A stretch of 64,000 nt of DNA from Streptomyces cyaneogriseus subsp. noncyanogenus. GTDB taxonomy: Bacteria > Actinomycetota > Actinomycetes > Streptomycetales > Streptomycetaceae. The notes beneath the pieces were generated by a model. The model saw only the letters and a program-made list of their open reading frames with translations. It ran no database searches and had not been told where the DNA came from. This document shows positions 7,680-16,754 of this stretch, piece after piece. Every line of letters starts with the position of its first letter. Within the stretch, counting starts at the first letter, position 1. Both the position numbers and the translations under genes were made by a program. The stretch spans positions 372,001 through 436,000 of the forward strand of contig NZ_CP010849.1 of the NCBI RefSeq assembly GCF_000931445.1, written 5' to 3'.

Positions 7680-8708
7680 TCAGGTCCGCGTCGCGAGCAG
7701 GTCCCGCACGGCCCGTACCACGTCCTCGGGCAGCGGCCCGTCCCCGGGGTGTCCGGAGCCGGTGAGCGGGCCCGGGTGGGCCCGGTCGCCGAGCAGGACC
7801 GCGGGCACCCGGTACGGGCACCGGCCCTCCGCGGTGGCGGACAGGGCGGCGACCGGGGTGCCGACGGCGGCGGCGAGATGGGCCGGGCCCGTGGCCGCGG
7901 TGACGACGGCGTCGGCGTTGCGCAGCACGCCCGCCAGGGTCCTCGGTGTGGTGCGGCCGCCGAGGTCGACGGCCGTGGCACCGCTGACGCGGCGGGTCAG
8001 ACCGGTCTCGCCGGGGCCGCCGGTGACGACCACCCGGTGCCCGGCGTCGGCGAGCCGGGCCACCGCTTCGGCGCAGTGTCCGGCGTCCCAGGCGCGGGCC
8101 GGGTCCGCGGCTCCCGGGTGGACGACGACGTAGGGGCCGTTGCCGGTGAGGGTGGCGGTGTCGGGCGCGGGCAGGACGCGGAGCCGGCCGTCGTCGCCGG
8201 TGCGCAGGCCGAACCCCATGGCGGCGGCCGTGTCGAGCGCCGCCTCCGCCTCGTGGCGGCCGGGGCGGCGGGGCCGCAGGACGTCGAGCAGGCCGTCGGC
8301 CCGGCCGCAGCCGTCGTACGGCTCGCCGGTGCCGCCGGCCGTGGCGCCGATGCGGCGGACCCGGGCCGTGCGCAGCAGGCGTGCGGTGGGCAGCGGGCTG
8401 TGGGGAGTCGGGGGGAGGACGAGCGCCACGTCGTAGGACTCCTGGCGCAGCCGCCGCACCAGGCGGTCGGTGCTGTCGGCGGCGTCGGTGCGCGCGGGGC
8501 CGCCGGGTGGTGCTCCGGTGCCGTCGTGCGGCGGGTGCGCCGCCCACACCACGACGTCGTCGACGTGGGGAAGCAGGCGGGCGGCGGGGGCGCCTTCGGG
8601 GTCGCACAGCATGGTCACGCGGCCGGCCCGGGTGGCCACGGCCCGGACGGCCGGGCCGGCCAGCAGGACGCCCCCGAAGCCGCCGGGCCGGGCGACGAGC
8701 GCCTTCAC
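7680..8708 (-). CDS. GT9 (heptosyltransferase-like) glycosyltransferase, catalytic Asp apparently lost
   Basis: 342 residues from GTG 8708 (GGGGAG 8 bases upstream); in-frame GTGs at 8714 and 8717 are alternatives. The layout is a GT-B fold: N-terminal LVARPGGFGGVLLAGPAVRAV, then a C-terminal nucleotide-sugar domain with VVVHPGAADPARAW, VVVTGGPGE and AATGPAHLAAAVGTP. Heptosyltransferases have Gly-Asp-Val in the first motif, with the Asp acting as base; here it reads Gly-Gly-Val. It overlaps the upstream epimerase stop by 4 bases, so both are co-translated. Either an altered mechanism or a non-catalytic protein is possible. The family call is firm; activity is doubtful. Confidence 0.78.
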   Translation of the reverse strand: MKALVARPGGFGGVLLAGPAVRAVATRAGRVTMLCDPEGAPAARLLPHVDDVVVWAAHPPHDGTGAPPGGPARTDAADSTDRLVRRLRQESYDVALVLPPTPHSPLPTARLLRTARVRRIGATAGGTGEPYDGCGRADGLLDVLRPRRPGRHEAEAALDTAAAMGFGLRTGDDGRLRVLPAPDTATLTGNGPYVVVHPGAADPARAWDAGHCAEAVARLADAGHRVVVTGGPGETGLTRRVSGATAVDLGGRTTPRTLAGVLRNADAVVTAATGPAHLAAAVGTPVAALSATAEGRCPYRVPAVLLGDRAHPGPLTGSGHPGDGPLPEDVVRAVRDLLATRT

Positions 8709-9769
8709 GCCCACCACTCCCCCTCGCCGCGCGCCACCGCCGCCGGGACCGGCTCGGTCGGCTCGCGGAAGGCGGCGACGGTGCGCGCCAGGCCCTCCTG
8801 CCAGCCGACCTTGGGCATCCAGCCGAAGATCTCGCGGGCGAAGCCGGTGACCGGGCGCGGCCGGCGGGGCGGGTCCGCGGGGGCGCCGTCGCAGGTCACC
8901 TGCGACGCGGAGCCGGTCAGCTCGATCACCCGGCGGGCGATCTCGCGTTCGGTCGGTGTCTCGTCGCCGCCGATGTCGACCGGCCGGACGGACCGGCCGG
9001 AGGCCACCAGCAGGATCCCGTCCACCATGTCGTCGACGTAGCACAGGGAGTGGGTACGGCTGCCGTCGCCGGTGACGACGACGGGTTCCCCGGCCAGGGC
9101 CGAGGCGAGGAAGCGTCCTGGAACTCCGCCGTCGTCGGTGCGCATCCCCGGCCCGTACACGGTGAACAGCCGGACGACTCCGGCGTCGCTGCCGTGATCG
9201 GCCGCGTGGGCGGCGACCAGGGTCTCGGCGAACCGGGTGGCCTCGGCGGACACGCGGTGCGGGCCGACCGGGTCGGCCGGATCGGTGCCGGGTTCCGCCG
9301 GGCCGTGGGGCTCCGGACCGGCGGAGGGGCCGCCGGTGTCGTGCGCCGGGGGTGCCGAGGCGAGGAGGAAGCGGGCGCCGTCCCGGTCGGCGACGGCCAG
9401 CGCGGTGCGGGTGCCGACGCTGCCGGCGTCCAGCAGTTCCAGGGGCCGCTCGGGCCATGCGTCCGGGCAGGCGGGGCCGGCCAGGTGCAGGACCAGGTCG
9501 TAGGGGCCGGTGAGGGTGTCGGCGCAGGCGGGGCCGGCCAGGTGGAGGATGTCCTGCTCGAGGAAGCGGAAGCCGCGGCGGCCCGCCAGGTGGGCCACTC
9601 GCCCGGCCCGGCCCGTGGAGAGGTTGTCGAGGCAGTCGACTTCGACACCTGAATCGAGCAGGTGGGTGCACAGCCGCGAGCCGAGGAAGCCCGCGCCGCC
9701 GACGACCAGGGCCCGCCGCCACGGTGTCACGGCCCCGGACCGCATGGAGAACGCCGCCGTCGGCATCAT
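8705..9769 (-). CDS. NAD-dependent epimerase/dehydratase-like SDR with lost Tyr-x-x-x-Lys
   Basis: 354 residues from ATG 9769, chosen for an AAGGAAGG site 8 bases upstream (in-frame starts up to 9868 lack one). The Rossmann motif VVGGAGFLGSRL, the DNLSTGR loop, LHLAGPA, LFTVYGPGM and YVDDMVDGI all fit UDP-sugar decarboxylases or epimerases. The expected Tyr-x-x-x-Lys dyad aligns with HRVSAEATRFAETL, where Ser and Thr occupy the catalytic places, and the usual Ser/Thr strand reads LLASAPPA. The cofactor site looks intact, so it may bind NAD without classic catalysis. It is co-translated with the GT9-like gene. Confidence 0.78.
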   Translation of the reverse strand: MMPTAAFSMRSGAVTPWRRALVVGGAGFLGSRLCTHLLDSGVEVDCLDNLSTGRAGRVAHLAGRRGFRFLEQDILHLAGPACADTLTGPYDLVLHLAGPACPDAWPERPLELLDAGSVGTRTALAVADRDGARFLLASAPPAHDTGGPSAGPEPHGPAEPGTDPADPVGPHRVSAEATRFAETLVAAHAADHGSDAGVVRLFTVYGPGMRTDDGGVPGRFLASALAGEPVVVTGDGSRTHSLCYVDDMVDGILLVASGRSVRPVDIGGDETPTEREIARRVIELTGSASQVTCDGAPADPPRRPRPVTGFAREIFGWMPKVGWQEGLARTVAAFREPTEPVPAAVARGEGEWWA

Positions 9770-10190
9770 GAGGACGACCTTCCTTCCCTCGGCGCTGACG
9801 ACGGCACCACGGGTGCCCCTCCGAGTCGCTTTCATACTCTGACGGCTACCGCCTCCGGTCCCGGGCACGACCCGTCGCCCCCGGGAGACCGGGAAGGGGC
9901 GGGCGGCCGGGCGAGCGGGCCCTGTCCCGCCGCCTCCGCCGCCGTACCGGGGCCCCCGCAGGGCCTGTGATCAAACCCACTCACCAGGGGAAACGCCCTG
10001 CGTGCAGCGGGTTTCGGCTGCCTGCCGCGAGCTCGGGCAGTAGTGCGCCGGCACCGACTCGCCCGGCCGTTCTGCCACCATGGTCGACGCCGTCTCCCGG
10101 CTCCCGGAGCGGCCGCGCAGCGCAGCCGGCCTTCCTCGCTCCGTTCCCCTTTCCGCCCGAGCCCTCCGGCTCGTCCTCGAGTAGCGCACG
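9770..10190. other. Intergenic region between divergent epimerase and MFS genes
   Basis: 421 bases without a convincing gene. The sequence is less GC-biased near 9965-10050. No operator or promoter stood out strongly enough to name. Confidence 0.5.
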
Positions 10191-11558
10191 GTGTCTTCCT
10201 CCCCTCTCCCCGCCCCGCCCTCCCCTGCGTTGGCCGCCTCCGCCGCCGCGCCGTCCCACCCCTCTTCGCACTCGCCGTGGCGGTCCCTGAGACACCGCGG
10301 CATGCGCTGGTGGTCCTTCGCGAACTTCGTGTCGAACGCCGGTACGTGGATGCAGCTCACGGTGCAGAACCTGCTGGTCCTGCAGATCACCGGGTCGGCC
10401 GCCGCGACGGGGCTGTCCATGTCCGTCCAGGCCGCGCCCGCCCTGCTCATCAGCGTGTTCGGCGGTGCCGCCGTCGACCGCTGGCCGCGCAGGCTGACCG
10501 CCGCCGTCAGCCAGGCGCTGCTGGGCGCCGTCGCCTTCACGACGGCCGTCCTGGTCGCCCTGGACCGGCTCGACATGACCTCGCTGATGGTGCTGGCCGC
10601 CGTGACGGGTGTCATCGCCACCGTGGACGGCCCGGCCTGCGCCCTGCTGGGCAACGACCTCGTCCCGGAGGCGGACCTGCCGTCCGCCATCGGCGTGGGG
10701 GCGCTGGTCCACCAGGCGGGGCGGCTCGCGGGCGCCGCGCTCGCGGGCGTGGCCGTCGGTCTGCTCGGCACCGCCGCGGCGTACGCCGCGAACGGACTGT
10801 CGTTCCTGTTCGTGGCCGCGGTCATCCCCTTCCTGCGTCCCGTGCGCGGGGCCGTCGCGGACGCCGGGAGGGGCGGTGCGCGGACCGTGGGCCGCCCGGC
10901 GCCGGCCGACATGAGCGTGCGCCAGGGCCTGGCGTTCTTCGCCCGCCGGCCCCGTCTGCTGGCCCTCGCCGGGGTCACCGGCGTCAGCGCGGTCTTCGGA
11001 CGCAACTACGCGCTCACCCTGGCCGTGCTCGTGACCGGTCCGCTCGCCGGCGGCACCGGTGCCTTCGGCACGGTCTCCACCGTGCTCGCCGTCGGCGGCA
11101 TCCTCGGCGCGGTCCTGGCGGCGCGGCTGCGGCGGCCGTCGGTGCGGCTCGTGGGCGCGCTGGCCGCCGCGGGCGGATTGCTCCAGGTGGTGGCGGGGCT
11201 GTCGCCGTCGGTGGCGGTGCTGCTGGCGCTGGTGCTGCCGATGGCCGTGGTGGAGTCCGTCTCCGACACCGCCGGCAGGGCGGTCCTGCAGACCGATCCC
11301 CCCGCCCACCTTCGGGGACGGGTGCTCGGCGTGTGGGGCAGCGTCGGCACGGTGTGGAGTCTGGGCGGGCCGCCGGCGCTGGGTCTGCTGATGGAGCTGG
11401 CCGGGGCGCGCGGCGCCCTGGTCACCGGCGGGCTGCTCATCGCGTGCGCCATCGGCACCGGCCACCTCCTCCACAAGCGCCGGGGCGCGGCCCCGGTGAT
11501 CGTACGGAGGGAAGAGGGCGGCCTGCCGGAGAAGGCGGCGCTCGGGACGGCGGCCTGA
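10191..11558 (+). CDS. MFS transporter (DHA3/EntS-like exporter)
   Basis: 455 residues from GTG 10191; the hydrophilic first 40 residues are low complexity, and an in-frame ATG at 10302 (MRWWSFANF) is an alternative start. It has about 12 hydrophobic segments, with the N-terminal pattern FVSNAGTWMQLTVQNLLVLQ and the cytoplasmic loop GGAAVDRWPRRLT typical of the DHA3 drug/siderophore exporter group. A central basic loop (around residues 220-240) separates the two six-helix halves. The substrate is unknown. There is no adjacent regulator, and downstream is convergent. Confidence 0.85.
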   Translation: MSSSPLPAPPSPALAASAAAPSHPSSHSPWRSLRHRGMRWWSFANFVSNAGTWMQLTVQNLLVLQITGSAAATGLSMSVQAAPALLISVFGGAAVDRWPRRLTAAVSQALLGAVAFTTAVLVALDRLDMTSLMVLAAVTGVIATVDGPACALLGNDLVPEADLPSAIGVGALVHQAGRLAGAALAGVAVGLLGTAAAYAANGLSFLFVAAVIPFLRPVRGAVADAGRGGARTVGRPAPADMSVRQGLAFFARRPRLLALAGVTGVSAVFGRNYALTLAVLVTGPLAGGTGAFGTVSTVLAVGGILGAVLAARLRRPSVRLVGALAAAGGLLQVVAGLSPSVAVLLALVLPMAVVESVSDTAGRAVLQTDPPAHLRGRVLGVWGSVGTVWSLGGPPALGLLMELAGARGALVTGGLLIACAIGTGHLLHKRRGAAPVIVRREEGGLPEKAALGTAA

Positions 11559-11766
11559 GGCCGTGCGGCAGGCCACGGCGGTCGCAGAAGGCCGTAGGAG
11601 ACCGCGCTGGGGCGGGCGCGGAGCCGCCCGGCGCCGGGAAGCGGCGAGCGAGGCGCCTGCCCGTCTGCCCGGCGCCGGCACCGGCACCGCGCTGGAGCGC
11701 CGGCCGGCCGGGTCCCCGCCGGCCCTCGGCCACGGTGGACGGACCCGCCGCCGCGAGGCCCTGCCG
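11559..11766. other. Convergent intergenic region
   Basis: This GC-rich gap follows the MFS stop. A weak 6-bp stem (GCCGTG/CACGGC) at about 11571-11590 could end transcription. Nothing else was recognised. Confidence 0.35.
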
Positions 11767-12294
11767 TCAGGCGACGAGGGGCTGCTCCGGACTCAGCCGG
11801 TCCAGGAGCTGGCCCCGGTGCAGGTCGGCCACGGGGGCGAGCAGGTCGGGATGGCGCAGCAGGGCCGCGGCGCGGTGGTCGTGGTCGTCGGGCGCGACCA
11901 GGCGCCGGAACTCGGCCCGGCCCCCCGTGGTGTGACCGTCGCCGCCGAGCGCGGCCACGGCCAGGGCGGCCAGTTCGGGGTCGGTGAGCAGGCAGGCGGC
12001 CCAGCTCGCCACGACCTCGTCGACCCAGGTGCGCCATGCGGCGGCGTCCGGGTCGCCGGACCCGCCGCCGTCGGCGCCCGTGACCCAGTCCAGCCGGCCG
12101 GAACCGCCCGGCCCCGCGACGCCCATCAGCGCGGCGTCCATCGCCGTCGGATAGCGCAGCCGGGCCGCGACGGTCACCGCCTGCCGCGCCTGCACCTCGC
12201 AGAGGGCGGCCGCCAGGGCGCCGCCGGGCGCGGGATAGGCGCGGGTCAGCCACTGGGCGGTGGCCGCGATGACCGGGGAGAGATCTGCTTGCAC
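11767..12294 (-). CDS. Hypothetical protein, 175 aa
   Basis: No family was recognised. The frame is open well upstream of 12294; a GTG giving V-Q-A-D-L-S-P is the first start that excludes low-complexity sequence, but the ribosome site is weak, so the start is uncertain. The protein looks helical and cytoplasmic, with Ala-rich helices (VIAATAQWLTRAYP, LAALAVAALGG), a central TWVDEVVASWAACLLTDP and no membrane segment. It is followed upstream by another unknown helical protein on the same strand, so they may be co-transcribed. Confidence 0.5.
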   Translation of the reverse strand: MQADLSPVIAATAQWLTRAYPAPGGALAAALCEVQARQAVTVAARLRYPTAMDAALMGVAGPGGSGRLDWVTGADGGGSGDPDAAAWRTWVDEVVASWAACLLTDPELAALAVAALGGDGHTTGGRAEFRRLVAPDDHDHRAAALLRHPDLLAPVADLHRGQLLDRLSPEQPLVA

Positions 12295-12472
12295 TGCCGG
12301 GCCGTCCGAACTGCACTTCGATGGGACACGGGACTGCACAGCACGGTAGCCCGCGGCCCGGGGCCTTCGACATGGCCCGGGCCTCGTTCTCCGCGTGGCT
12401 TCGGCCACATACGCCCCATGCCGCTCTCGGCCCGCGGCCCCCACCACCTGACCCGGCGGACCGGCGTCCGGT

Positions 12473-12796
12473 TCACCACAGCCCGGTGGTGAAGACCGGC
12501 TGGCGGGTGGCGTGGGCGGCGTCCCGCAGGTGCAGGGCCACGCTGATGACGGCCCGCAGCGCCGAGGGGCGCACGCTCTGGGCGCTCTCGGCGGCCAGTA
12601 CCAGCAGGCTGGTGGCCGCCTGTTCGACGATGGAGACGGAGAAGGCGTAGTCGCTGCTCTCGGCCTGGCGGAAGGCGCGCCAGGGCGCCGCGGCGCCGTC
12701 GATGGCCCGCTGCACCGCCTGCTCCAGGTGGTGGGCGGCCTGCTCACAGAGGGAGGCGGGCAGGGTGATGGTCCGATGGAACGATGAGCTGGTCAT
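12473..12796 (-). CDS. Hypothetical helical protein, 107 aa
   Basis: ATG 12796 has a GGGGAG site. The sequence has heptad-like helices (LCEQAAHHLEQAVQRAIDG, VEQAATSLLVLAAESAQS) and ends TRQPVFTTGLW. There is no signal peptide and no recognised domain. It is divergent from the fructosamine-kinase-like gene and upstream of the 175-aa unknown on the same strand. Confidence 0.6.
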   Translation of the reverse strand: MTSSSFHRTITLPASLCEQAAHHLEQAVQRAIDGAAAPWRAFRQAESSDYAFSVSIVEQAATSLLVLAAESAQSVRPSALRAVISVALHLRDAAHATRQPVFTTGLW

Positions 12797-12997
12797 GGTC
12801 CCAGTGCTCCCCGGTCCGCTCCTCCCCGACCGGCGCCGCCGGGCTTTTTCACCGGGTCGAGGCGTTTTTCACCGGGTCGCCGGAGCGGGAGCCGTCCGGC
12901 GGCGGCCCCTCCCCTCGTCCGGTCCGGCGGGAATCGGCCCGGCCGTGTCCGTAAGGGCTGTCCCGCCGGACGGGACCCGGCCCCTACGCTGGTCGCC

Positions 12998-13888
12998 GTG
13001 CGGCGTATGACATCCCCCGCGGCGGAAGCGGACGGTGAGGACCCGGGGTCGGTCGCGGCCCGGTTCACGGGGCGTGCGGCGACCGGGGAGCGGCGGCTGT
13101 CCGCCGCGCTCGCCGAGGTCACGCTCGAGGGCGGGCACGTGGTGATGGTCAAGCGCGGCGACGGGAACGGAGCCGCGCGGGCCGAGGCGGCCGGGCTGCG
13201 CTGGCTGGCCGACGCGGGCAGCGTCCCGGTCCCGGCGGTGCACGGGGACGACGGCCGCTGGCTGGTGACGGACCGGGTGCCGCAGGGCCGGCCCGGTGCC
13301 CCGGCGGCGGTCCGGTTCGGCCGGGACCTGGCCGCCCTGCACACGGCCGGGGCGCCCGCCTTCGGTGCGGCGCCGCCCGGCGGTCCCGAGCACGCGTACA
13401 TCGGGCTCGCCCCGATGCGGAACGTCCACGGCACGAGCTGGCCGCACTGGTACGCCGAGCACCGGGTGCTGCCGTATCTGCGGCGCGCGGTCGACGACGG
13501 GACCGTCCGCCCCGCCGAGGCGGGGGTCGTGGAGCGGGTGTGCGAGCGGCTGCCCGAGCTGGCCGGGCCGGCGGAGCCGCCCGCCCGGCTGCACGGCGAT
13601 CTGTGGAACGGCAATGTGCTGTGGGGTGCCGACGGGCGGGTGTGGCTGATCGACCCGGCCGCCCACGGCGGCCACCGGGAGACCGATCTGGCGATGCTGC
13701 GCCTGTTCGGCTGCCCGCACCTGGAAGAGATCCTGGAGGGCTACCAGCAGGTGGCGCCGCTCGCCGAGGGCTGGGCCGGACGCGTCGGCGTGCACCAGCT
13801 CTTCCCGCTGCTGGTGCACGCCGTGCTGTTCGGACGGGGTTACGCCGAGCAGGCCCTCGCGGTGGCCCGCTCGGCGCTGGGGCGGTGA
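12998..13888 (+). CDS. Fructosamine-kinase-family protein
   Basis: 296 residues from GTG 12998 (ATG 13007 is nearly as good). The kinase fold is of the APH/fructosamine-3-kinase type: VVMVKRGDG supplies the ATP-binding Lys, ARLHGDLWNGNVLW is the catalytic loop with Asp and Asn, and VWLIDPAAHGGHRETD replaces the DFG motif, typical of FN3K-like enzymes. Those phosphorylate ketoamine adducts on proteins so that glycation is reversed. The stop is 4 bases from the convergent catalase stop, leaving no room for a terminator between them. Confidence 0.85.
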   Translation: MRRMTSPAAEADGEDPGSVAARFTGRAATGERRLSAALAEVTLEGGHVVMVKRGDGNGAARAEAAGLRWLADAGSVPVPAVHGDDGRWLVTDRVPQGRPGAPAAVRFGRDLAALHTAGAPAFGAAPPGGPEHAYIGLAPMRNVHGTSWPHWYAEHRVLPYLRRAVDDGTVRPAEAGVVERVCERLPELAGPAEPPARLHGDLWNGNVLWGADGRVWLIDPAAHGGHRETDLAMLRLFGCPHLEEILEGYQQVAPLAEGWAGRVGVHQLFPLLVHAVLFGRGYAEQALAVARSALGR

Positions 13889-13892
13889 CCGG

Positions 13893-15551
13893 TCAGCGGG
13901 TCACCACATGGCGCTCGTCGGGGACGCAGTGGGTCATGGTCAGGCCCTCCACGTCACGCGGCGGGTTCTTGCCGAGGTTGGACAGCCGCTTGCGGTCGTC
14001 GTCGGTCAGATCCTGGCTGGCCAGGGGTTCCAGATGGGCCACGTCCTCCGGGCTGATGCCGAGGCCCTCGCCGACCCGCAGGCCGAGGTCGTTCTCGACC
14101 AGCAGGAAGTGCCACACCATGCGCTCCTGGATGGGCCGGGGGCACTGGGAGAGCAGGTTGACGAAGTTCTTCACCAGGTCGTCGCGCTCCCACTCCTCCA
14201 TGAGCAGATAGCGCTGCCCGGCCTGCATGTAGTCGTTGGTCCGCGGGATGCGCTTGCGGGTGACCCGGCCCCGGATCTCGGGACCCTGCTCGTCATGCGT
14301 GGGGTACTCGGCCTCACGCAGACCGCCGGTGATCGACGGCTCGTAGTTGACGGACGGGTTCTCGCCCGCCCCGTCCACGTGGTAGGTCATGAACCCGTCG
14401 CGCTGGTTGGTGCGCACCCGCGCGTTCTTGGCGTGGTTGACGGGGAGCTGGAGGTAGTTCGGGCCGACCCGGTAGCGCTGGGTGTCGCTGTAGGAGAAGG
14501 TCCGGCCGACGAGCATCTTGTCGTCGGAGAAGTCCAGGCCGTCGACGAGGACACCGGTGCCGAAGGAGATCTGCTCGTTCTCCGCGAAGAAGTTCTCCGG
14601 CATCCGGTTCAGCACCATGCGGCCGACCGGCTTGGGCGGGAAGTCCTGCTCCGGCCAGGTCTTGGTGTCGTCGAGCGGGTCGAAGTCGAGCTCCGGGTGG
14701 TCGTGGTCGTCCATCATCTGGACGAGCAGCTCCCACTCCGGGTAGTCGCCCCGCGCGACCGCCTCGTACAGGTCCTTGGTGGCGTGGCCGAGGGTCTCCG
14801 CCTGCACGTTGGTGGCGTCCTCCTCGGTCATGCTGCGCACGCCCTGCTTGGGCATCCAGTGGTACTTGACCAGCTTGGTCTCCCCCTCGGCGTTGACCCA
14901 CTTGTAGGTGTTCACGCCGAAGCCCTGCATATGGCGGTAGTCCGCGGGGATGCCGCGCGGGCTGAACAGGTTGACCAGCATGTGCATCGACTCCGGCGTC
15001 TGCGACATGAAGTCGAAGATGCGCCGGGGCTGCTGTTCGAAGGTCACCGGGTCCGGCTTCAGGGCGTGGATGACGTCCGGGAACTTGATCGCGTCCCGGA
15101 TGAAGAAGACGCCCAGGTTGTTGCCGACCAGATCCCAGTTGCCGTCCTCGGTGTAGAACTTCACCGCGAAGCCGCGGGGGTCGCGGGCGGCCTCGGAGGA
15201 GTCGCGTCCGCCGATGACCGTGGAGAAGCGGACGGCCAGGTCGGTGCGCTTGCCGCGCTCCTGGAAGAGCTTGGCCCGCGTGTAGCGGCTGATCGGCTCG
15301 TCGCCCCAGCTTCCGTACGCCTCGAAGAAGCCGTAGGCGGTCACGCCGCGGGCGTGCACGACGCGCTCGGGGATGCGCTCACGGTCGAAGTGGCTGATCT
15401 TCTCCAGGAACTGGTAGTTCTCCAGCGTTGCGGGGCCCCGGGCACCCACCGTGCGCTGGTTCTGGTTGTCGTAGACCGGGTGTCCCTGCCGGTTGGTGAG
15501 CACCTTGCGGTCGTCGCCGGGAGCAGGACCCTGGCTCGATACGTCCGTCAT
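13893..15551 (-). CDS. kat: Monofunctional haem catalase
   Basis: 552 residues from ATG 15551, with GAAGGAG 10 bases upstream. The catalytic His is in ERVVHARG, the distal Asn in NWDLVGNN, and the proximal haem-ligand region is [17 protein letters not shown]. It decomposes hydrogen peroxide in the cytoplasm. At 552 residues it is longer than the roughly 485-residue small-subunit catalases and nearer to B. subtilis KatX-like enzymes; the clade is not settled. A SigB-type promoter match (GAGT, 15 bases, GGGTAC) lies about 80 bases upstream at 15640-15664 on this strand. Confidence 0.95.
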   Translation of the reverse strand: MTDVSSQGPAPGDDRKVLTNRQGHPVYDNQNQRTVGARGPATLENYQFLEKISHFDRERIPERVVHARGVTAYGFFEAYGSWGDEPISRYTRAKLFQERGKRTDLAVRFSTVIGGRDSSEAARDPRGFAVKFYTEDGNWDLVGNNLGVFFIRDAIKFPDVIHALKPDPVTFEQQPRRIFDFMSQTPESMHMLVNLFSPRGIPADYRHMQGFGVNTYKWVNAEGETKLVKYHWMPKQGVRSMTEEDATNVQAETLGHATKDLYEAVARGDYPEWELLVQMMDDHDHPELDFDPLDDTKTWPEQDFPPKPVGRMVLNRMPENFFAENEQISFGTGVLVDGLDFSDDKMLVGRTFSYSDTQRYRVGPNYLQLPVNHAKNARVRTNQRDGFMTYHVDGAGENPSVNYEPSITGGLREAEYPTHDEQGPEIRGRVTRKRIPRTNDYMQAGQRYLLMEEWERDDLVKNFVNLLSQCPRPIQERMVWHFLLVENDLGLRVGEGLGISPEDVAHLEPLASQDLTDDDRKRLSNLGKNPPRDVEGLTMTHCVPDERHVVTR

Positions 15552-15639
15552 GGTTCGTCGGCTCCTTCGACTCGTGGCTTCCGTCAGGCGAGGTCCTGGC
15601 TTCGGGCAGCCCTCGGCTGCCGGCGGTGGGACGGACCGG

Positions 15640-15664
15640 GTACCCCGGCTCACGGGCGTCACTC
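15640..15664 (-). promoter_or_regulatory. SigB-like promoter for catalase
   Basis: Read on the minus strand: GAGT, a 15-base spacer, then GGGTAC. This matches the S. coelicolor SigB pattern GNNT-N14-16-GGGTAC/T. The predicted start site leaves a leader of about 80 bases. The pattern is short, so this is a position-supported prediction. Confidence 0.45.
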
Positions 15665-15853
15665 ACCTACCGGCGATCGAATGCCGTCCCGCATCAAGCC
15701 TCCGGCCGGACGGCGGTCCGCGCCAGCCGGGCACGGCGGACGTGCCGCCTCCCGCCGTACGGTGGCCGCGGCGCCCCCGGGTGCGCCCGTCGCTCCGTGC
15801 GGCGGCGCGGCCCACGGCTGGCCGCCGCCCGGTGCCCGGCGCATGGTGGAGGC

Positions 15854-16183
15854 ATGATTTTCATCGCCGTCCGTTTCACCGTCCGCCCGGAGTTCGCCGA
15901 CACGTGGATGTCCGTGGTGGGACCCTTCACCGAGGCCACCCGCGCCGAGCCGGGCAATCTCTTCTTCGACTGGTCGCGCGACGTCGACGACCCCCACCGG
16001 TTCACGCTGCTGGAAGCGTTCGCCGACGAAGCCGCCGGCGCGGCCCATGTGCAGTCCGACCACTTCAGGGCGGGACTGGACGCCATGGCCGGCGCGATCG
16101 CCGAGACGCCGGAGATCATCAACGTCGATGTGCCCGGCCGGCACGGGTGGGGCCCGATGGCCGAGCTGTCGCCCCGCGGCTGA
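15854..16183 (+). CDS. Antibiotic biosynthesis monooxygenase (ABM) domain protein
   Basis: 109 residues from ATG 15854 with a GGAGG site. The dimeric alpha+beta-barrel ABM pattern is visible: an N-terminal strand IFIAVRFTVRPE, EPGNLFFDWSRDVDDP, LLEAFADEAAGAAHVQSDHF and a C-terminal strand. Despite the family name, members include quinol monooxygenases and haem-degrading enzymes, and the role here is open. It is divergent from catalase and followed by a hairpin terminator. Confidence 0.85.
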   Translation: MIFIAVRFTVRPEFADTWMSVVGPFTEATRAEPGNLFFDWSRDVDDPHRFTLLEAFADEAAGAAHVQSDHFRAGLDAMAGAIAETPEIINVDVPGRHGWGPMAELSPRG

Positions 16184-16222
16184 GGGCCGGGCGCGTCCGC
16201 CCGGCCGTCGATCACAGGCGAA

Positions 16223-16260
16223 GGCCCGGACACCGGTACGTCGGTCACGGTGTCCGGGCC
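16223..16260. terminator. Bidirectional hairpin terminator
   Basis: A perfect 13-bp stem (16223-16235 with 16248-16260) and 12-base loop lie between convergent ABM and 78-aa protein genes. Confidence 0.75.
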
Positions 16261-16277
16261 CTGCGGTGAGCCCTGGG

Positions 16278-16514
16278 TCAGCCGCCGTTCAGCCGCGCGC
16301 GCAGAAGCTGCTTGCCCAGTTCGGCGCCCTTGCGGCTGTCCGCCTGGGCCTTGCGGAACAGCTCCGCGACCTCGGTGTCCTTGGTGCGTTCCGCGTCCTG
16401 GATGTAGGTCTCCAGACGCAGCGCGTTGCTCAGGCACGACTCGACGTACCAGATCAGGTTGTAGTCCTTGTCCTGCGTTCCGGTCACGCCGCCGGTCTCC
16501 GCGCCACTGGTCAT
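16278..16514 (-). CDS. Small conserved actinobacterial protein, 78 aa
   Basis: ATG 16514 with a GGAGG site 5 bases upstream. After 15 polar residues the protein is one helical region: NLIWYVESCLSNALRLETY, QDAERTKDTEVAELFRKAQ and KGAELGKQLLRARL. It is soluble and charged. I recognise it as the type of small protein common in streptomycetes but know no function. It has a SigB-like promoter match at 16621-16645, and its neighbours are catalase and ABM, so a stress role is plausible. Confidence 0.75.
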   Translation of the reverse strand: MTSGAETGGVTGTQDKDYNLIWYVESCLSNALRLETYIQDAERTKDTEVAELFRKAQADSRKGAELGKQLLRARLNGG

Positions 16515-16620
16515 GCGGGCCTCCTTTTCACCGTTGTCGTTCTCGCCGTACCGGTCGCCGCGCCCCGCCCGGGCTTCCGGCCCGCCGGCCGGCCGGGGCG
16601 GACCTCGCGGCGCGGGCCGG

Positions 16621-16645
16621 GTACCCCTCCTTCGCCGGTGCACAC
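16621..16645 (-). promoter_or_regulatory. SigB-like promoter for the 78-aa protein
   Basis: On the minus strand: GTGT, a 15-base spacer, GGGTAC. The predicted leader is about 100 bases. It matches GNNT-N14-16-GGGTAC. Confidence 0.45.
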
Positions 16646-16716
16646 AGCGCCGACGGCGGTGCGGTCGGTCCCGTCCGGACATGACGACAACGCCGTTCAT
16701 GTCCCACCGAGTCACC

Positions 16717-16731
16717 TGTCCCAGTGGGACA
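16717..16731. promoter_or_regulatory. Palindromic operator candidate upstream of the TetR gene
   Basis: TGTCCCA, one base, TGGGACA is a perfect 7+1+7 palindrome 23 bases before the TetR start, with an extra half-site TGTCCCA at 16700-16706. A TANNNT-type -10 (TACGCT, 16742-16747) lies just before the start codon, so transcript and start codon may nearly coincide. Autoregulation by the TetR protein is inferred from position. Confidence 0.6.
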
Positions 16732-16754
16732 TTTCCGGGTGTACGCTCGGAGCC

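Noticed and set aside
7680..9722. One 680-residue fusion of epimerase-phase sequence and GT9
   Set aside because: Only the part after 8708 has family sequence in that frame. The epimerase lies in another frame with its own ribosome site.
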